This document shows, in pieces, positions 32,860 through 44,070 of a stretch of DNA of 64,000 nucleotides. The stretch comes from Apoderus coryli (Eukaryota > Arthropoda > Insecta > Coleoptera > Attelabidae): NCBI GenBank assembly GCA_911728435.2, contig OU452203.1, positions 19,303,651 to 19,367,650 on the forward strand, written 5' to 3'. Position numbers and translations under genes: made by a program. The stretch's first letter is position 1, and the number at the start of each line of letters is the position of its first letter. The notes below the pieces were generated by a model. That model was not told where the DNA came from. It did no database searches and saw nothing but the letters and a program-made list of their open reading frames with translations.

Positions 32860-34905
32860 CCTCCCGGCAGAAAATTTAATGTGACGTTTTGCTACTTACT
32901 ATTACTAAACTTTAACCATTTCAGTCAAAATTCATAATGATTCGTTAGAAAACGTTTTTTTACTAGTGTGTATACTTAATTGTTCACCCTGTATACACAC
33001 AACTTGCCTATTTTTTTTGTTAGGCAAGCGATTTTTGTATATTATTTTAATCATCAATAATTGTTATTCTCGCAAACACTTCTCTACTTTATGTTATGCA
33101 ATTTTATATCCAGATGCTGTTTGATGGCCATTTTTAGTAATTATTGTGAGTATTTATGTCTCTTAAATCCAAAACGAAACAAGTTTGGCTAGTACGTTTT
33201 CTTATATACGGAGTGTACACAATCCAAGACTAAATCATGACAGTATTATATAAATTAGAAAATTTGTTTCATATAACTATAGACAAATAGTTTTTTGTCT
33301 TTGTTTGCATTTGCAGCTGCTTTAGTTTCACCAAAATAACAACTCTGACCAGGAAATCACCCAAAGATAACCGCGAAATTTTCGTTCTATAGAAATAGCC
33401 CGAGCCTTTGGTTCTACACGGAAAAAAATGGTTCTAGTAACAAGAATTTTATTTATCCTATTTTTCTATAACATCTGTCCATGGTTCAATACCATATTGC
33501 AACCATTGGATCAACTCTTCTTGTTCTAGATGCTCCGTTTCGGATACTAAAAAAGACATACAAAGATGATGAATATACCAAATTTGTCTCTATATCCAAC
33601 TTTTTTGAGTGATACAGTAAATATTTCAAATGATCAGAAAAGAAAGTTACTCAAATTTGATTATTGACACGAGATGATCTAAATTCCATGATTGCAGGAG
33701 GTGTTCCACGGAATCCTCCGTATTAACTAAAACAAATTAATTCCGCAACTTCGACTGTCTAACAAAAAAATCACTAAAGATGCGCTACAGGCTGTTTTCA
33801 TTGGTTCAGGAATCTTGTGAAATGCGTTCTAGCTCTATTAGTTTGGTTACCATCACTATATTCATATAGTTAGACAGATCTTTTGGCGCGAAAATGTATT
33901 TCTTGTGAGAATCACTTCTAGTTGGGATAGCTTTTGAACAATAAATTATGATTAATATATTACTAACTACATAATGTTTTCATAACGATGTGAAATCTGA
34001 AGGCATTGCCGTGATAACTGAAAAACTGATTGCGTTGACTATAAAAATCCTAACTTTCAGTTAGAACCCGCTACGATAATTCTTTCCATGTGGTATTACT
34101 ACTTTAATCATGGCCGTCATTGTGTCACTGACGAAGTTCGTGAATGTCTCAAGAAACAAATGTCTTTGTGCATAGGAGCACGCGTGTGCGGTTTTGATGG
34201 TTAAAATAATGGAATTAAAGTCCATTCCTGCCTTGTCATCGGATTTGCGCCCAAAAAAAAAAAAAAAAATAGCAAAAGATTGAAGGGTGGAGATGGGATA
34301 TTTACTGCATATGAGTATCTCGCATGCTCCCGCTAAGCATATGATATTCCATCAATGTCATATGGTGTCTTTTGTACTAAGGATATTTTTAGAGGTGATT
34401 TTTTATGGGACATATGTGTGTGTAAATGCGATTAATATAAAGTAACAAATTGTTTCAGAAAAGGGGAGGAAATATGCTAATTCTTACTAGAGAAGGTACA
34501 TAAGTAGGTAACAGTAAATGTAAGTTGAAAGGATTACATGGATAATTTAAATAAAATGTAGGGTGCGAACACGGTATATCCATGTGTAAGTGTAAATATA
34601 ATTAATTATTTTGACACTATAAGCGTATTAATATTTTATTTCCATTTGAGTAGGAAATGGCCTTGCGCTAGAATAAACTGAATTGGGCTAAAATAAAACA
34701 GTAACACATACTAAAATTAAAATTAAAAGTAACTCACTCACGTAAAGCTGTCGTCCGAAAAAAGTAAAATGTAAATTCATCGGACACCCCTCTGTATATG
34801 AATGGGTGTTGTAGATTATAAACAAACAAAGATAATATTCAATTAAGTTGACTGTGTATAGTATATCATCGATATACAAAGAAAATGAAATAAACTAACT
34901 TGTAC
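32860..34905. other. Long AT-rich stretch, no gene seen
   Basis: No coding pattern. A CACCCTGTATAC repeat end lies near 32988, and a 17-A run at about 34255-34271 may be the tail of an unrecognised retroposed piece. Confidence 0.4.
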
Positions 34906-34908
34906 GAA

Positions 34909-35000
34909 TTAAAAAAATCTCGTGACACAAGTTGGATTTGAACCAACATCTCCCAATTGCCGGTCAGGTGTTTTAACCAATTAGATTATCTGCCATAAAG
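34909..35000 (-). repeat. tRNA-derived SINE-like head with pol III boxes
   Basis: The minus strand shows an A-box-like TGGCAGATAATCTAATTGGT, a B-box GGTTCAAATCC about 47 bases downstream and a seven-T run shortly after (34909-34915), a pol III terminator. The acceptor stem does not pair, so it is not a functional tRNA. It is more complete than the tRNA-like repeat at 2585. Confidence 0.55.
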
Positions 35001-35690
35001 AAATAACAACTTTTTTTGGATTTTTTTTTTCATGTGATTAATAATAAGACCATTTTGAACAAAATTAGGTACGGATGCTGATGGAACTATACTGTATGTC
35101 AAATAAAAATAAATTTACATACAATCCCACTACCTAACCTTACTTTATTCAAAAGTTTGAAATAAAAATAATTATAACATCCTAAACTAATTCTAGCAAA
35201 TGTTATATGATCATAATAATACAATAAGGCTGAAATTTCTCTAGAATTCGAAAAAAGCATAACACACTATATTGTGTTCTATTTGAAGAAAAAAAAAATG
35301 AAATTTCATTGTACCAAATTTTCCAAAATAAAATATTGAGTTCACCCTGTATAATTTAGACGAAATTGTGTAAATATATTATGCTTCTCGCCTTATATAA
35401 TATGGACGAAAATATTTCCAAAACAAACGTCAAATACCGTCTAAAACTAAAATGTATTTAACAAAATTTTCAAAAATATTGGTCCTTTATGGACAGGGAA
35501 TTGTGATATAAAATTTGTCTAGAAATTAATAACTAATCTAAAAATGTACAAGGTGTTCCATTTAAATTAACAAAGTTAAAGTCTACTTCCGGTATACCCA
35601 GAAGTCCTAGATACAAGTAAACTTATATACAAGCATAATAGTTCATATTGACTTCTGTAGTTTTGTATATAAATTCAAATATACAGGGTG
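35001..35690. other. No gene seen; one CACCCTGTATAA repeat end
   Basis: AT-rich. The repeat end near 35343 has no identified partner. Confidence 0.4.
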
Positions 35691-35693
35691 TCC

Positions 35694-36111
35694 CCTTTCA
35701 ATTGGAAAAAAACTTCTGGGGCATATTGAGGAACCATAGACAAGCAGTTTGAGATAATAGACTGACGTCCGGAAGTGCATGGTTTTCAAAATAAAGGGTG
35801 TCAAAGTTTTTTTCAAAAAACCTTTTTTTATCAATATTTCATTTTTATTCGTGATACTGTCCTCCGGGGCGCCACTGGAAGTCATAATTAACATTTAATT
35901 AGTGCTAACTGAGCGCCTTATTACGCTTACATCACCAGCGAATTTCAAGAAAATCGGTTAACGTTAACGTGTCTTTTTTTTGCAAAAAAACTTTGACACT
36001 CTGCATATTGAACACTATGCACTTCCGGGCATCAGTCTCTTATCTCAAACTGCTTGTCTATGGTGCCTCAATATGCCCCAGAAGTTTTTCCAATTGAGAG
36101 GGGACACCCTG
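35694..36111. mobile_element. CAGGGTG-type palindromic TIR element, 418 bp
   Basis: TA|CAGGGTGTCCCCTTTCAATTG is matched by CAATTGAGAGGGGACACCCTG|TA. The arms extend inward over 100 bp, including CTTCTGGGGCATATTGAGG and GACAAGCAGTTTGAGATAA with their complements. No coding capacity. Confidence 0.85.
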
Positions 36112-36650
36112 TATATATAGTTAGATTCCGAGACAGTCTAATGAAATTTCTTCGTGACACACCCTGTATATTGACCACGGACCATCATATTATCTAATAA
36201 TTATTATTACGTTATCACATCAATAACCAGCTGTTCAATTTCAACCCCAAAAATCCACAAAATGTCAACGAGTACCTTTTTTTTATTTATTTCAGTTTTT
36301 CACACTATTCTGCCAATAAATTTGCTCCAATTCTGATTTATCACACACTTCTTTACGTTTTTTTTTTTTTTTAATATATATTTTGTCTCGTCCTTTATTT
36401 GAAATCTAACCACCGTTTTTATTAGGGTTGTGTCGCCCCTAACGTCGGCACGGCTTTTTCCCTATATTTTACGGCTATAACACTCAAACGGAAATGTCAT
36501 TGTTACACTGTTGTTTATGGGGCGTTATTATGAAAGCCGTGTTAAGAGGTTCACGGGAGTTGTCGAGTTCTGGCAATGCACTGTCGTATATACAGATCCA
36601 TATGAAAAAAATTTGCTCCTACATATCCAACAAACAATTTGATGCTTATA
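36112..36650. other. No gene seen; short GC-richer block
   Basis: A lone repeat end (ACACCCTGTATA) lies near 36160. From 36430 to 36545 a GC-richer block contains CACGGCTTT and its complement AAAGCCGTG about 75 bp apart. This was not assigned to any family. Confidence 0.4.
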
Positions 36651-36654
36651 TAAA

Positions 36655-37085
36655 TAATAAATAAATAAATAACTTTATTAATTCCACAGTCAATACAGAT
36701 TGCAACAATAAAAACAAATACAAGTTTCTCTTCAACAAACAACACACATTCACATCAATCACAAGTCCATACTATCTCATTATACTAAATCACATCAAAA
36801 TTATTTGTCACTAAAGAATTCGTCGAGCGAATAATAACATCTGCCACACAAAATTTTTTTTAACTTTTGTTTAAAATTAGCCCTAGACATGTTTACGTCA
36901 AAATCAGGATTGAGTTTGACTAACTGGTTAAAACATTTCGCTCCGAGGATTTTGGGATTGTTCTGCCCTATCTTTAATCTAGAAAACTGATTATATATGT
37001 AGAGAGCAATAGTATATTCGTAAAAGGCGAACAATATATTATTTGTAAAACGCAACAATTTTATTTTCCAAATCACTGTTCTCCG
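36655..37085 (-). pseudogene. LINE 3' end fragment with AAAT-type tail
   Basis: The minus-strand product ends LKKILCGRCYYSLDEFFSDK, preceded by AKCFNQLVKLNPDFDVNMSR, similar in layout to the end of the LINE at 15266 (VPKQIR... LLKHCFYSVDEFLES). The tail is a short AAAT repeat at about 36655-36672 on the plus strand. Only the last 90 or so codons remain. Confidence 0.65.
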
Positions 37086-37734
37086 TTCCCGTGATTTTTA
37101 TCCATCACCATAACCAATTTGAATGGATTACTCGGGACACTTCTTCATTTTGGTCTTAAGAACATCCTTATACCTCTTTTGCTGCACAGAGAAAAATCTG
37201 TAGTTATGCCAAAAACACACCCTTTGATTTAATGACATATTACATTCCGTATTCCTCGAATAAAACAACGTTTCATTCAAGTATAAGCCTATATTATTTG
37301 GTAACTAATCGTATTGTATTATCTACTCAATTACAAGGTGTTTTTGAGTTTCAATGAATGGTTTAAATACAACATATCATTGAATCAACCGTATGTTTTA
37401 GTATTGATTCAAAAGTACTAGTTTTTCCTTGAACTAACACATTCTTTTACCAAAACGACACAAAGTTTTCTTTGGATGTCTCTTGTAGTTGAATTCAACA
37501 GAAATTTATTTCAACAAACTACAAACTGTTAACGGGTTTTAATGGATTTGTAATTGTACTAATATATCAACTCATTGTATACTATATAAGCAAATGCTGA
37601 GCCAAATGCAAAGTATATTTGCCAATAGTACAACTGCTAATTGAAAAGATAGAACTTGTGTTCGCTGTGCAATAAAATCAATAATAACTGCAGTTTGACA
37701 GAAAAAAACAACAGTATTTTTTTCCGTGTGCCCT
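37086..37734. other. No gene seen
   Basis: AT-rich, nothing recognised. Confidence 0.4.
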
Positions 37735-38240
37735 CCCTGATTGCGTGAGCCGACCTTAAGCTATGAATAAAGAATTTTCTTGGAAAGGCGTTCTGTGGGC
37801 ATCCGGATTACGTGGCCAGTCCAACGCAGCTGGTGCCTCACAATCATCGGCTCTATGATAGGTGATTCAGCTTCATCCAGAACGCTGATGTTTGTTCGTC
37901 GATCCTGCCATTTGATTCCGAGAATTCCTCAAAAACATCGTTGATGGTACTTTTCTAGGGCTTTTAGATGCCTCCGATAGGTGGTCCAAGACTCACAGCT
38001 ACACGTAAGTGTAGGAACTACAATAGCATTATACACTCGCAACTTAGTTCGAACGTCGATGTTATGATTATCGAAGACTCTCGTCATCAGTCGGCCAAAA
38101 GATTCACTTGTCCATCTTATATGATGTTGAAATTCATCATCGATATTTGCGTTCGCCTTGAGAATGCTGCCGAGGTAAGAAAAACTCTCGATGTTCTGAA
38201 GTCTGTCTCCGTTAATTCATATTATGTATGCGTTGTCTTT
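37735..38240 (-). pseudogene. RTE-like LINE C-terminal fragment
   Basis: The minus-strand translation, with small frame changes, gives TRVFDNHNIDVRTKLRVYNA, then VVPTLTCSCESWTTYRRHLK, then EKYHQRCFRGILGIKWQDRR and HQLRWTGHVIRMPTERLSKK. This series, especially the LRWxGHVxRMP box, is diagnostic of the carboxy end of RTE-type LINE proteins. The RT core is absent. The shadow frame on the plus strand (37968-38282) is not a gene. Confidence 0.75.
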
Positions 38241-38616
38241 AGATTTAATTCAAGCCCTTTAAATGCATTTAGTATATATTGAAGATTCTCTTCTGAATCA
38301 GTTCGTAAAATTTAAACTTCCTTACCTTGGGGCTATTCAGCAAAAAACTGATTACCCGTTCCAGGAAATTTGACCAGATTTTTGCATGAACCGCATTTAC
38401 GCCTGAGCAAAAATTTTTTATTGTTACTGTTTTGTGCTTTAATCTTCTGTTTTCTTTTGATGTGTGCAATGCTTTCTAAACTGTTTATACACCAATAAAG
38501 GTTATCATTATTATTGTTAGACACAATTTGCTTTAATTTTGTATGAAATACCCTCAATTAAACAATCAAGTGTTACCTACACTAATATATTTTTAATATA
38601 ATTACACCCTATCTAG

Positions 38617-38883
38617 GTATTATGTAATAATCCTATATATGATGAAACAATATTTGTAAACATAGCAAAAGCTTTAGCAAACATTTATACTAAAGAAAAT
38701 TATGTATATTTACAATCTAAAAAGGCTCTATATGCCGACATAATTTACAACACAACTAACAATGCGGTATACATAGAGAATAATATAGCAAGTATAACAG
38801 AAGCCCCTCTTTATAAACAGTCAGTTGCACCACAATTGAAAAAGACAAAAGTCGATGTTGAGCACACCTTTTACAATATATAA
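38617..38883 (+). CDS. Unidentified 88-codon open frame without ATG
   Basis: After a TAG at 38614-38616 the frame stays open to TAA at 38881-38883. The translation runs CNNPIYDETIFVNIAKALAN, IYTKENYVYLQSKKALYADI and so on, ending TKVDVEHTFYNI. It is rich in I, N, Y and K but varied and protein-like, with no simple repeats. No start codon suits it, so it may be an exon or an inserted gene fragment. I do not recognise the family. Codon use is strongly A/T-ending. A fragment of an integrated foreign gene is one possibility but is not shown. Confidence 0.35.
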   Translation, partial: VLCNNPIYDETIFVNIAKALANIYTKENYVYLQSKKALYADIIYNTTNNAVYIENNIASITEAPLYKQSVAPQLKKTKVDVEHTFYNI

Positions 38884-39663
38884 CGCCAAGCGGTATACTT
38901 CAAATAGTGGGTAATGATAAAATTTTGACTTTCATAATATTTGCAATGGGGAGTAGTAAACTTCTACAATAAAGTTAGAATAAACAATCTCTATGCCATG
39001 CCGTGCCATTGCTATTCTTTGAATGAGTTGTATGTATACGCCGGTTGAGAGTAGGTACTCTTCTCAATGATTTAATACAGTGAAGAACTGGGCAACTGAT
39101 TTTAAACGGGCGTTCATTTTGAATCCGATGGAAAATGTAACAAGGATAAAATAGGAATAATTTTATGGAATAGCTGACAAAACTACTGGGTATAGCTATA
39201 CACTTTAAAATAATGTATTAGTCTTCATTGTTGATAAATTGAAGCCGAAATTATGAACAAACAAACACAATTGAAGAAAAATAAGCTATTAGTTTTCACG
39301 GTCTTCGAATTCGTTTTGTTTCCTAAGCTTTGAGCTCTAGGGCTCTCACCGAAAGAGGAAGAAAACATTAAAATATCAAGATGCCTATAATAGTATTTAG
39401 AATAAAGGACTTAAAGACTCCTTTCGATGTTAGGGTCAAGACTTCTGAGACAACTCGAATGAAATTGAAATAAAAGATAATTCAGCAACCAAACACGGGA
39501 ATACTAGGCAACTTTCTGGATCATGAAGTTTATTACTTTACAACTGTGATTCTGAATGCTGGTTGTGCAAGTGCAAGTATTGCCAATAGGGTTGAGATGA
39601 TAAAATCAATTGTTTAAAGTCACGATTAAAATCAGATTTTAATCAGTATGATTTTTTTTAGCA
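38884..39663. other. No gene seen
   Basis: AT-rich spacer. Confidence 0.4.
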
Positions 39664-39671
39664 GTCATGAG

Positions 39672-40687
39672 TAAAGGGCGGAATATATGCACGTCAATTC
39701 AGTTAAAATATGCGCATATATATGCATAGTTTTTCTTTTAAATATGCAACAATATGCATTTATTTGTCAAAATATGCAATTATATGCCTTGAATATAACA
39801 TGGAAAAAAGGAAATAAAGAAACGCCGACTCTTACAAAAATTATTTATTTTAAGTAAAATTAAAAGAAAAATACAATAGGTAAAATTTTTAACCTGAAAT
39901 AGTATAAAATGCATTTATAACGATATATTTTTCAAAATTTTCCGATAAAAGTGTTTGCCTTCTGTCTGTAAAAATATGTTTGTACAAAGAAAAAGTTCTT
40001 TCAACATCTACCGATGTGATCTGGCAATATTTTAATTTGGGTAGTAAGTTATAAGGCCAAGGTATTACTTCGTTGGATGGTTTAGTATCAAAAATATTTT
40101 TGACTTCCATTAAATAATTAAAGCCTTGTTTCCCACAATAACTTCGAGTTTACCTCTTACTTGATTTCCTACATCACCGGGAACTTTTTTGCATTTGTCG
40201 GAAAAAGTTTCAACAATTTTAATTGATTCTCTTAAACTTATATTCCTACTTTCTAACGAAGTTATTATATCTGGTATAAAACTAAAATTAACCTTAATAA
40301 AAACAAGTTCCTTAGCTAAATTTACATTTTTTAATACTGCTTGATGTTGCACTACACACTGTGAATTGTCTTCTAAATCGAAAACTATGTCTTTAATGGC
40401 TTCAAAATGGTTTGCGTAGAATATCGCGGCCTTAATCCATGTTCCCCATCGAGTAATTACGGACTCTGGAGGTAAACTAACTCCTCGCAATTTCTCTCTA
40501 TAGATCTGCACTCTTAGAGGTGCTTTCAAAAACACTTTCTTTACATTTGAAATTAATTTGTTCACCAAGGGATATGCTGTTCTAATAGTTTCTGCACAGA
40601 AATTTTATTTTTGCCGAAATATGTAATTTTTTACGAAATTTGTAAAAATATGCAAATATATGCACTTTGCATATATTCCGCCCTTTA
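39672..40687 (-). mobile_element. hAT element, internally deleted
   Basis: The terminal inverted repeat is TAAAGGGCGGAATATATGCA at both ends, with multiple ATATGCA subterminal repeats inside. An 8-bp target duplication GTCATGAG flanks it (39664-39671 and 40688-40695), the hAT hallmark. At 1016 bp it is too short for a complete hAT (usually 2.5 kb or more) and retains only the 3' part of the gene. Confidence 0.9.
39889..40615 (-). pseudogene. hAT transposase, C-terminal third
   Basis: The first frame (about 40615-40110) contains LRGVSLPPESVITRWGTWIK. The second, after a one-base shift near 40130, gives PWPYNLLPKLKYCQITSVDV, then ERTFSLYKHIFTDRRQTLLS. That is the hAT C-terminal dimerisation domain (SxxxERxFSxxxxIxxxRRxxL). 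The N-terminal BED finger and the first catalytic residues are missing. Confidence 0.8.
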
Positions 40688-40699
40688 GTCATGAGGTAA

Positions 40700-41568
40700 G
40701 ACCAATTTCTTGCTCTTTTTCTTTATACCAAGCATTTGGCAAATTATTTATAACTAAGTAAGTGTGTAACTCGCTAGTAAAAATTTAACAAAAATCAACC
40801 CTGATTGCCAAGGCTTAAAATATAAATAGTTGCCCTCGTAAGAAACCTCTTGGAGATGAAATTTCTAAATATACATAAACTGAGCAAAAAATAGGATAAG
40901 ATTGCTCATTTATACTGAATAAGAAGATGCAATTTCTGCTAAATAAATTTTCATAATATTTATTTTACCATATGTTCCAATTACAAAAAATAATGTTATC
41001 TCCAGTAACCTATCTGTCTGTAATCTATTTAGTATCCATGTAACAGATATCTTCTAAAGATACTACAGTTTCAAACTGTTAACATCAGTATCATCTGAAA
41101 CACCAGCTGGCTAATGGATTTGCCGTGCCATATTTTACCATCTTCTACCTATTTATGTACACTTCAAATAAGCCGGCACATCTACCACGTTAACTAGGCG
41201 TGAATCCTTGTTCTTTCACAAAAATGTATCAATTTTTATTCAATTAGATACGATAATCATTCAGAGATGTATGGTAAACTCGTAGCATCGGAAATGGTTT
41301 GATAATACTCCCCAGTTACTGTTTTTCCTTTTCCTGAGCAATCGCTGAAGATGATTCCGTGCTATGCATTCCAAAAATACCGTACATATCAACTTGTCGG
41401 TCAATGTCACTATATTTGCTTTCCTTGGAACCTTCAAGAGAATAGATTTTGTCCACTGTTATGTCTCAACGTAGACATTCGTCGCCAAAACAACCTCATA
41501 GTCGATAACACAATTGCGTTTATCATCATGTGGGACATGTTTTTTTTTTTTGAATTAGCTAACAAATA
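40700..41568. other. No gene seen; lone mariner TIR at 40807-40841
   Basis: TTGCCAAGGCTTAAAATATA, then AATAGTTGCCCTCGTA, resembles the right TIR of the 5389/13672 mariner family in degenerate form. Nothing else was recognised. Confidence 0.45.
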
Positions 41569-41570
41569 TA

Positions 41571-42217
41571 CAGGGTGATTCATTATGGTTGCAACAAACG
41601 AAAACTGGAGATTGCTGAAAGTGATTTAAGTATTTTTTGCCATTGAACATTGAAAAACATTCACAATATTAAAAACAACTACGAAATAACAAAACAATTT
41701 TAACTAATTTAAATTTGTTGCTGTCAAAGTTTTTTTTATTGTTGCGGCATTCGTTTTCCATGGCAACTTTGATTTTTCATTTTGATTTCTGGTAAACGTT
41801 ATTTTGATTTATATCTACCATTAACTTACAACATCGACGTAATTAACTTTTTTGTAGCTTATAAATTGCTCTTTTTAAAAAAGTAATAATTTAAAATAAT
41901 GAAGCTTGTCAAAGCTGTGTTTAACTAATTTATGTGCAAAAGTTATCCAAATGCCCCCTATATCTACGCCAATGAACATTTCCAAAATAATTCAGAATAT
42001 TTTAGGTTATCTGTCCTCAAATGCATGTAAAATTTTGTCAAAATCGGTTAGCTAGTTTTTGAGAAATGAACAAAAAAGTTAATTTGCCAACTAAATTTGG
42101 ACACCCTGTATCTCGATAACGAAGTATTTGCGGACATGGGTTCAATGGCAAAAAATGCTTGTATTGTTTTCAGGAATCTCCAGTTTTCGTTTGTTGCAAC
42201 CATAATGAATCACCCTG
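41571..42217. mobile_element. CAGGGTG-type palindromic TIR element, 647 bp
   Basis: TA|CAGGGTGATTCATTATGGTTG is matched by CAACCATAATGAATCACCCTG|TA. The arms agree for about 75 bp (through AACTGGAGATT and TTTTTTGCCATTGAAC). It has no coding capacity. The arms are nearly identical, suggesting a relatively recent copy. Confidence 0.9.
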
Positions 42218-42289
42218 TATAGTTTGTAACAAAGAAACATTTAAAAAAATCTCTGTTCTTTAGCACTGAACACTGTATAACATTGTGCT

Positions 42290-42610
42290 CATGCTGCTGA
42301 ACCATATCCCAGGTTCAATCTTACTAATGCAAAGTCTTCAAGAAACTGATCCACAGTTTCTCAACAAACAAACGTAGTCTATGACGATTTTGTTTCGATT
42401 TCAAAATTTATTTTCTCGTTAAAAACGATCTCCAGATCTCTTCAACTCTTAGCACAAAAACGCTATATCAACGGAATATGATTTTTCTCAGGAATATAAA
42501 TATTAAATAAAGAAAAACTTAAACTCGATATCGAATTCGAATTAATAAAAAAAAAAAGAAACATAAGGGACCTAGATACGAACCCTGTGGGACGCTCGAC
42601 GATGCAGCAT
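42290..42610 (-). pseudogene. LINE reverse-transcriptase debris
   Basis: The minus strand around 42605-42560 reads SVPQGSYLGPLCF, the conserved GVPQGSxLGPLLF motif of non-LTR reverse transcriptases. Downstream the sequence is too decayed to read as RT, and no (F/Y)ADD box was found. Confidence 0.5.
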
Positions 42611-42740
42611 TGAAGAAGATGAATCCGTTATACTACTCATAGAATACGTAATTTGAATATGAATTATTTACCTACATCTCCAGCTAAACTTCCGCACAAT
42701 AGACCAAGTACATTTCGAAAAGAAATATCTACAATGTAAC

Positions 42741-43392
42741 TAGGGTTGCCAGATATATGAAATTCAAAAATAGGTTAGCCCATATACAATTATAATATGA
42801 GATTGAATAAAAATATATCAGAATTTTATGTACTGCAAATTACCTACATTTTTGAATGAATACAAACTGAAAAATAAACTCTTTATTCTATTTTTTGGTA
42901 TAATTAAATTAAACATTAATTTCATAACTACAAATTACAGAAAAAATAGGTACACGCAGTGCGGCATTATTGCAATTTTACATGAATCATGTACCTAAAC
43001 CTAGAAATATGTATCTACACAAAATAATATGACTATTAAACCAAACTGAAATATTAAATTCTATAATAGAAAGAAATGATGACATAGGAAGACAGTTAAA
43101 AACGATTTAAAAATTAATTTGTTTTTTCGTATTTCAAAGAACTGCTTAATCATAAAAATCATTACAGCAGGAAATACCAAATTTATTGTTACGCTCCGTA
43201 TCCGTAGACGTGCAAGTAAGGTTGCTACGGCTTAAGGTTGCCACGGGCTACTGGCCCCCTGGCCTGGCACGGGCGTATCTATTAATGAAAAAATATGAGA
43301 AATAGTCTCATATTGAGCATGTTAATAGGAGATAGGAGAAAGAGTTAAAATATATGAGTATCATATTAAAAATAGGAGGTCTGGTAACCCTA
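42741..43392. mobile_element. TIR element with 8-bp duplication (hAT-like MITE)
   Basis: The ends are TAGGGTTGCCAGA and TCTGGTAACCCTA, in inverted orientation with one mismatch. AATGTAAC is duplicated on both sides (42733-42740 and 43393-43400). The TIR type and 8-bp duplication indicate hAT. The 652-bp body has no transposase. A GC-rich patch at about 43190-43275 (GGCCCCCTGGCCTGGCACGG) interrupts the AT-rich body and may be a further insertion or captured sequence. Confidence 0.8.
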
Positions 43393-43400
43393 AATGTAAC

Positions 43401-44068
43401 TGAAATGATGAAATCTGCAACCACATGTTTTAAAAATAGACCGCATCTTGCTTATGTATTATAATATAGTAGAAATGATTATTTTACCACAGGAACAAAT
43501 TGAGTGCATTATGAAAATAAATATCCAGGCATGCCAAATGATCGCTTTAACAAAAGAAATAATGGTCGTATAATAACAAACAACATCCACAGAACAACAA
43601 CAATAAACATAATATGACAATAATATAGACTTGACATGGACGTTTATTGTTTCATATTATTCTATATACGGTATGTCATTTAGAAAAACTGTGCTTGTAA
43701 CTATAGAGTAAACAAAAGTGTCAAAATATTTTAAAGCAAACACACTTTGAAATAGCACAGTTGTCCTTTGATATACGAGGCTGTGTTCGATAGAAAACAG
43801 ACAGGCATTCTCGTTATTTGAATTGATAGGTATATTTATGAATTTTTACAAACTCGAGAGTAATGTGCAGAATAATTATTTTCTTTTATTTTACTTGTCT
43901 TGGGTTGAGGTTCACAATCATACTCAAAAAAATTTTTGGAACTATTTTTTTAATAATAGTTTCATGTCAATTTTTTCCAACGTTTCGACAAGACTTTTCA
44001 AAAATAACTATCTGGAATGATAATGTTACAATCAGTAACATAAACACTTAAACAGATATACTAATAAA
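43401..44068. other. No gene seen
   Basis: AT-rich. Overlapping short plus-strand frames at 43823-44051 are low-complexity and not convincing. Confidence 0.4.
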
Positions 44069-44070
44069 TA

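Noticed and set aside
34251..34271. Poly-A tail of a processed pseudogene
   Set aside because: A 17-A run with no coding-like sequence before it and no target duplication found.
37968..38282. 104-codon plus-strand frame
   Set aside because: Shadow of the RTE LINE fragment on the minus strand, where LRWTGHVIRMP is readable.
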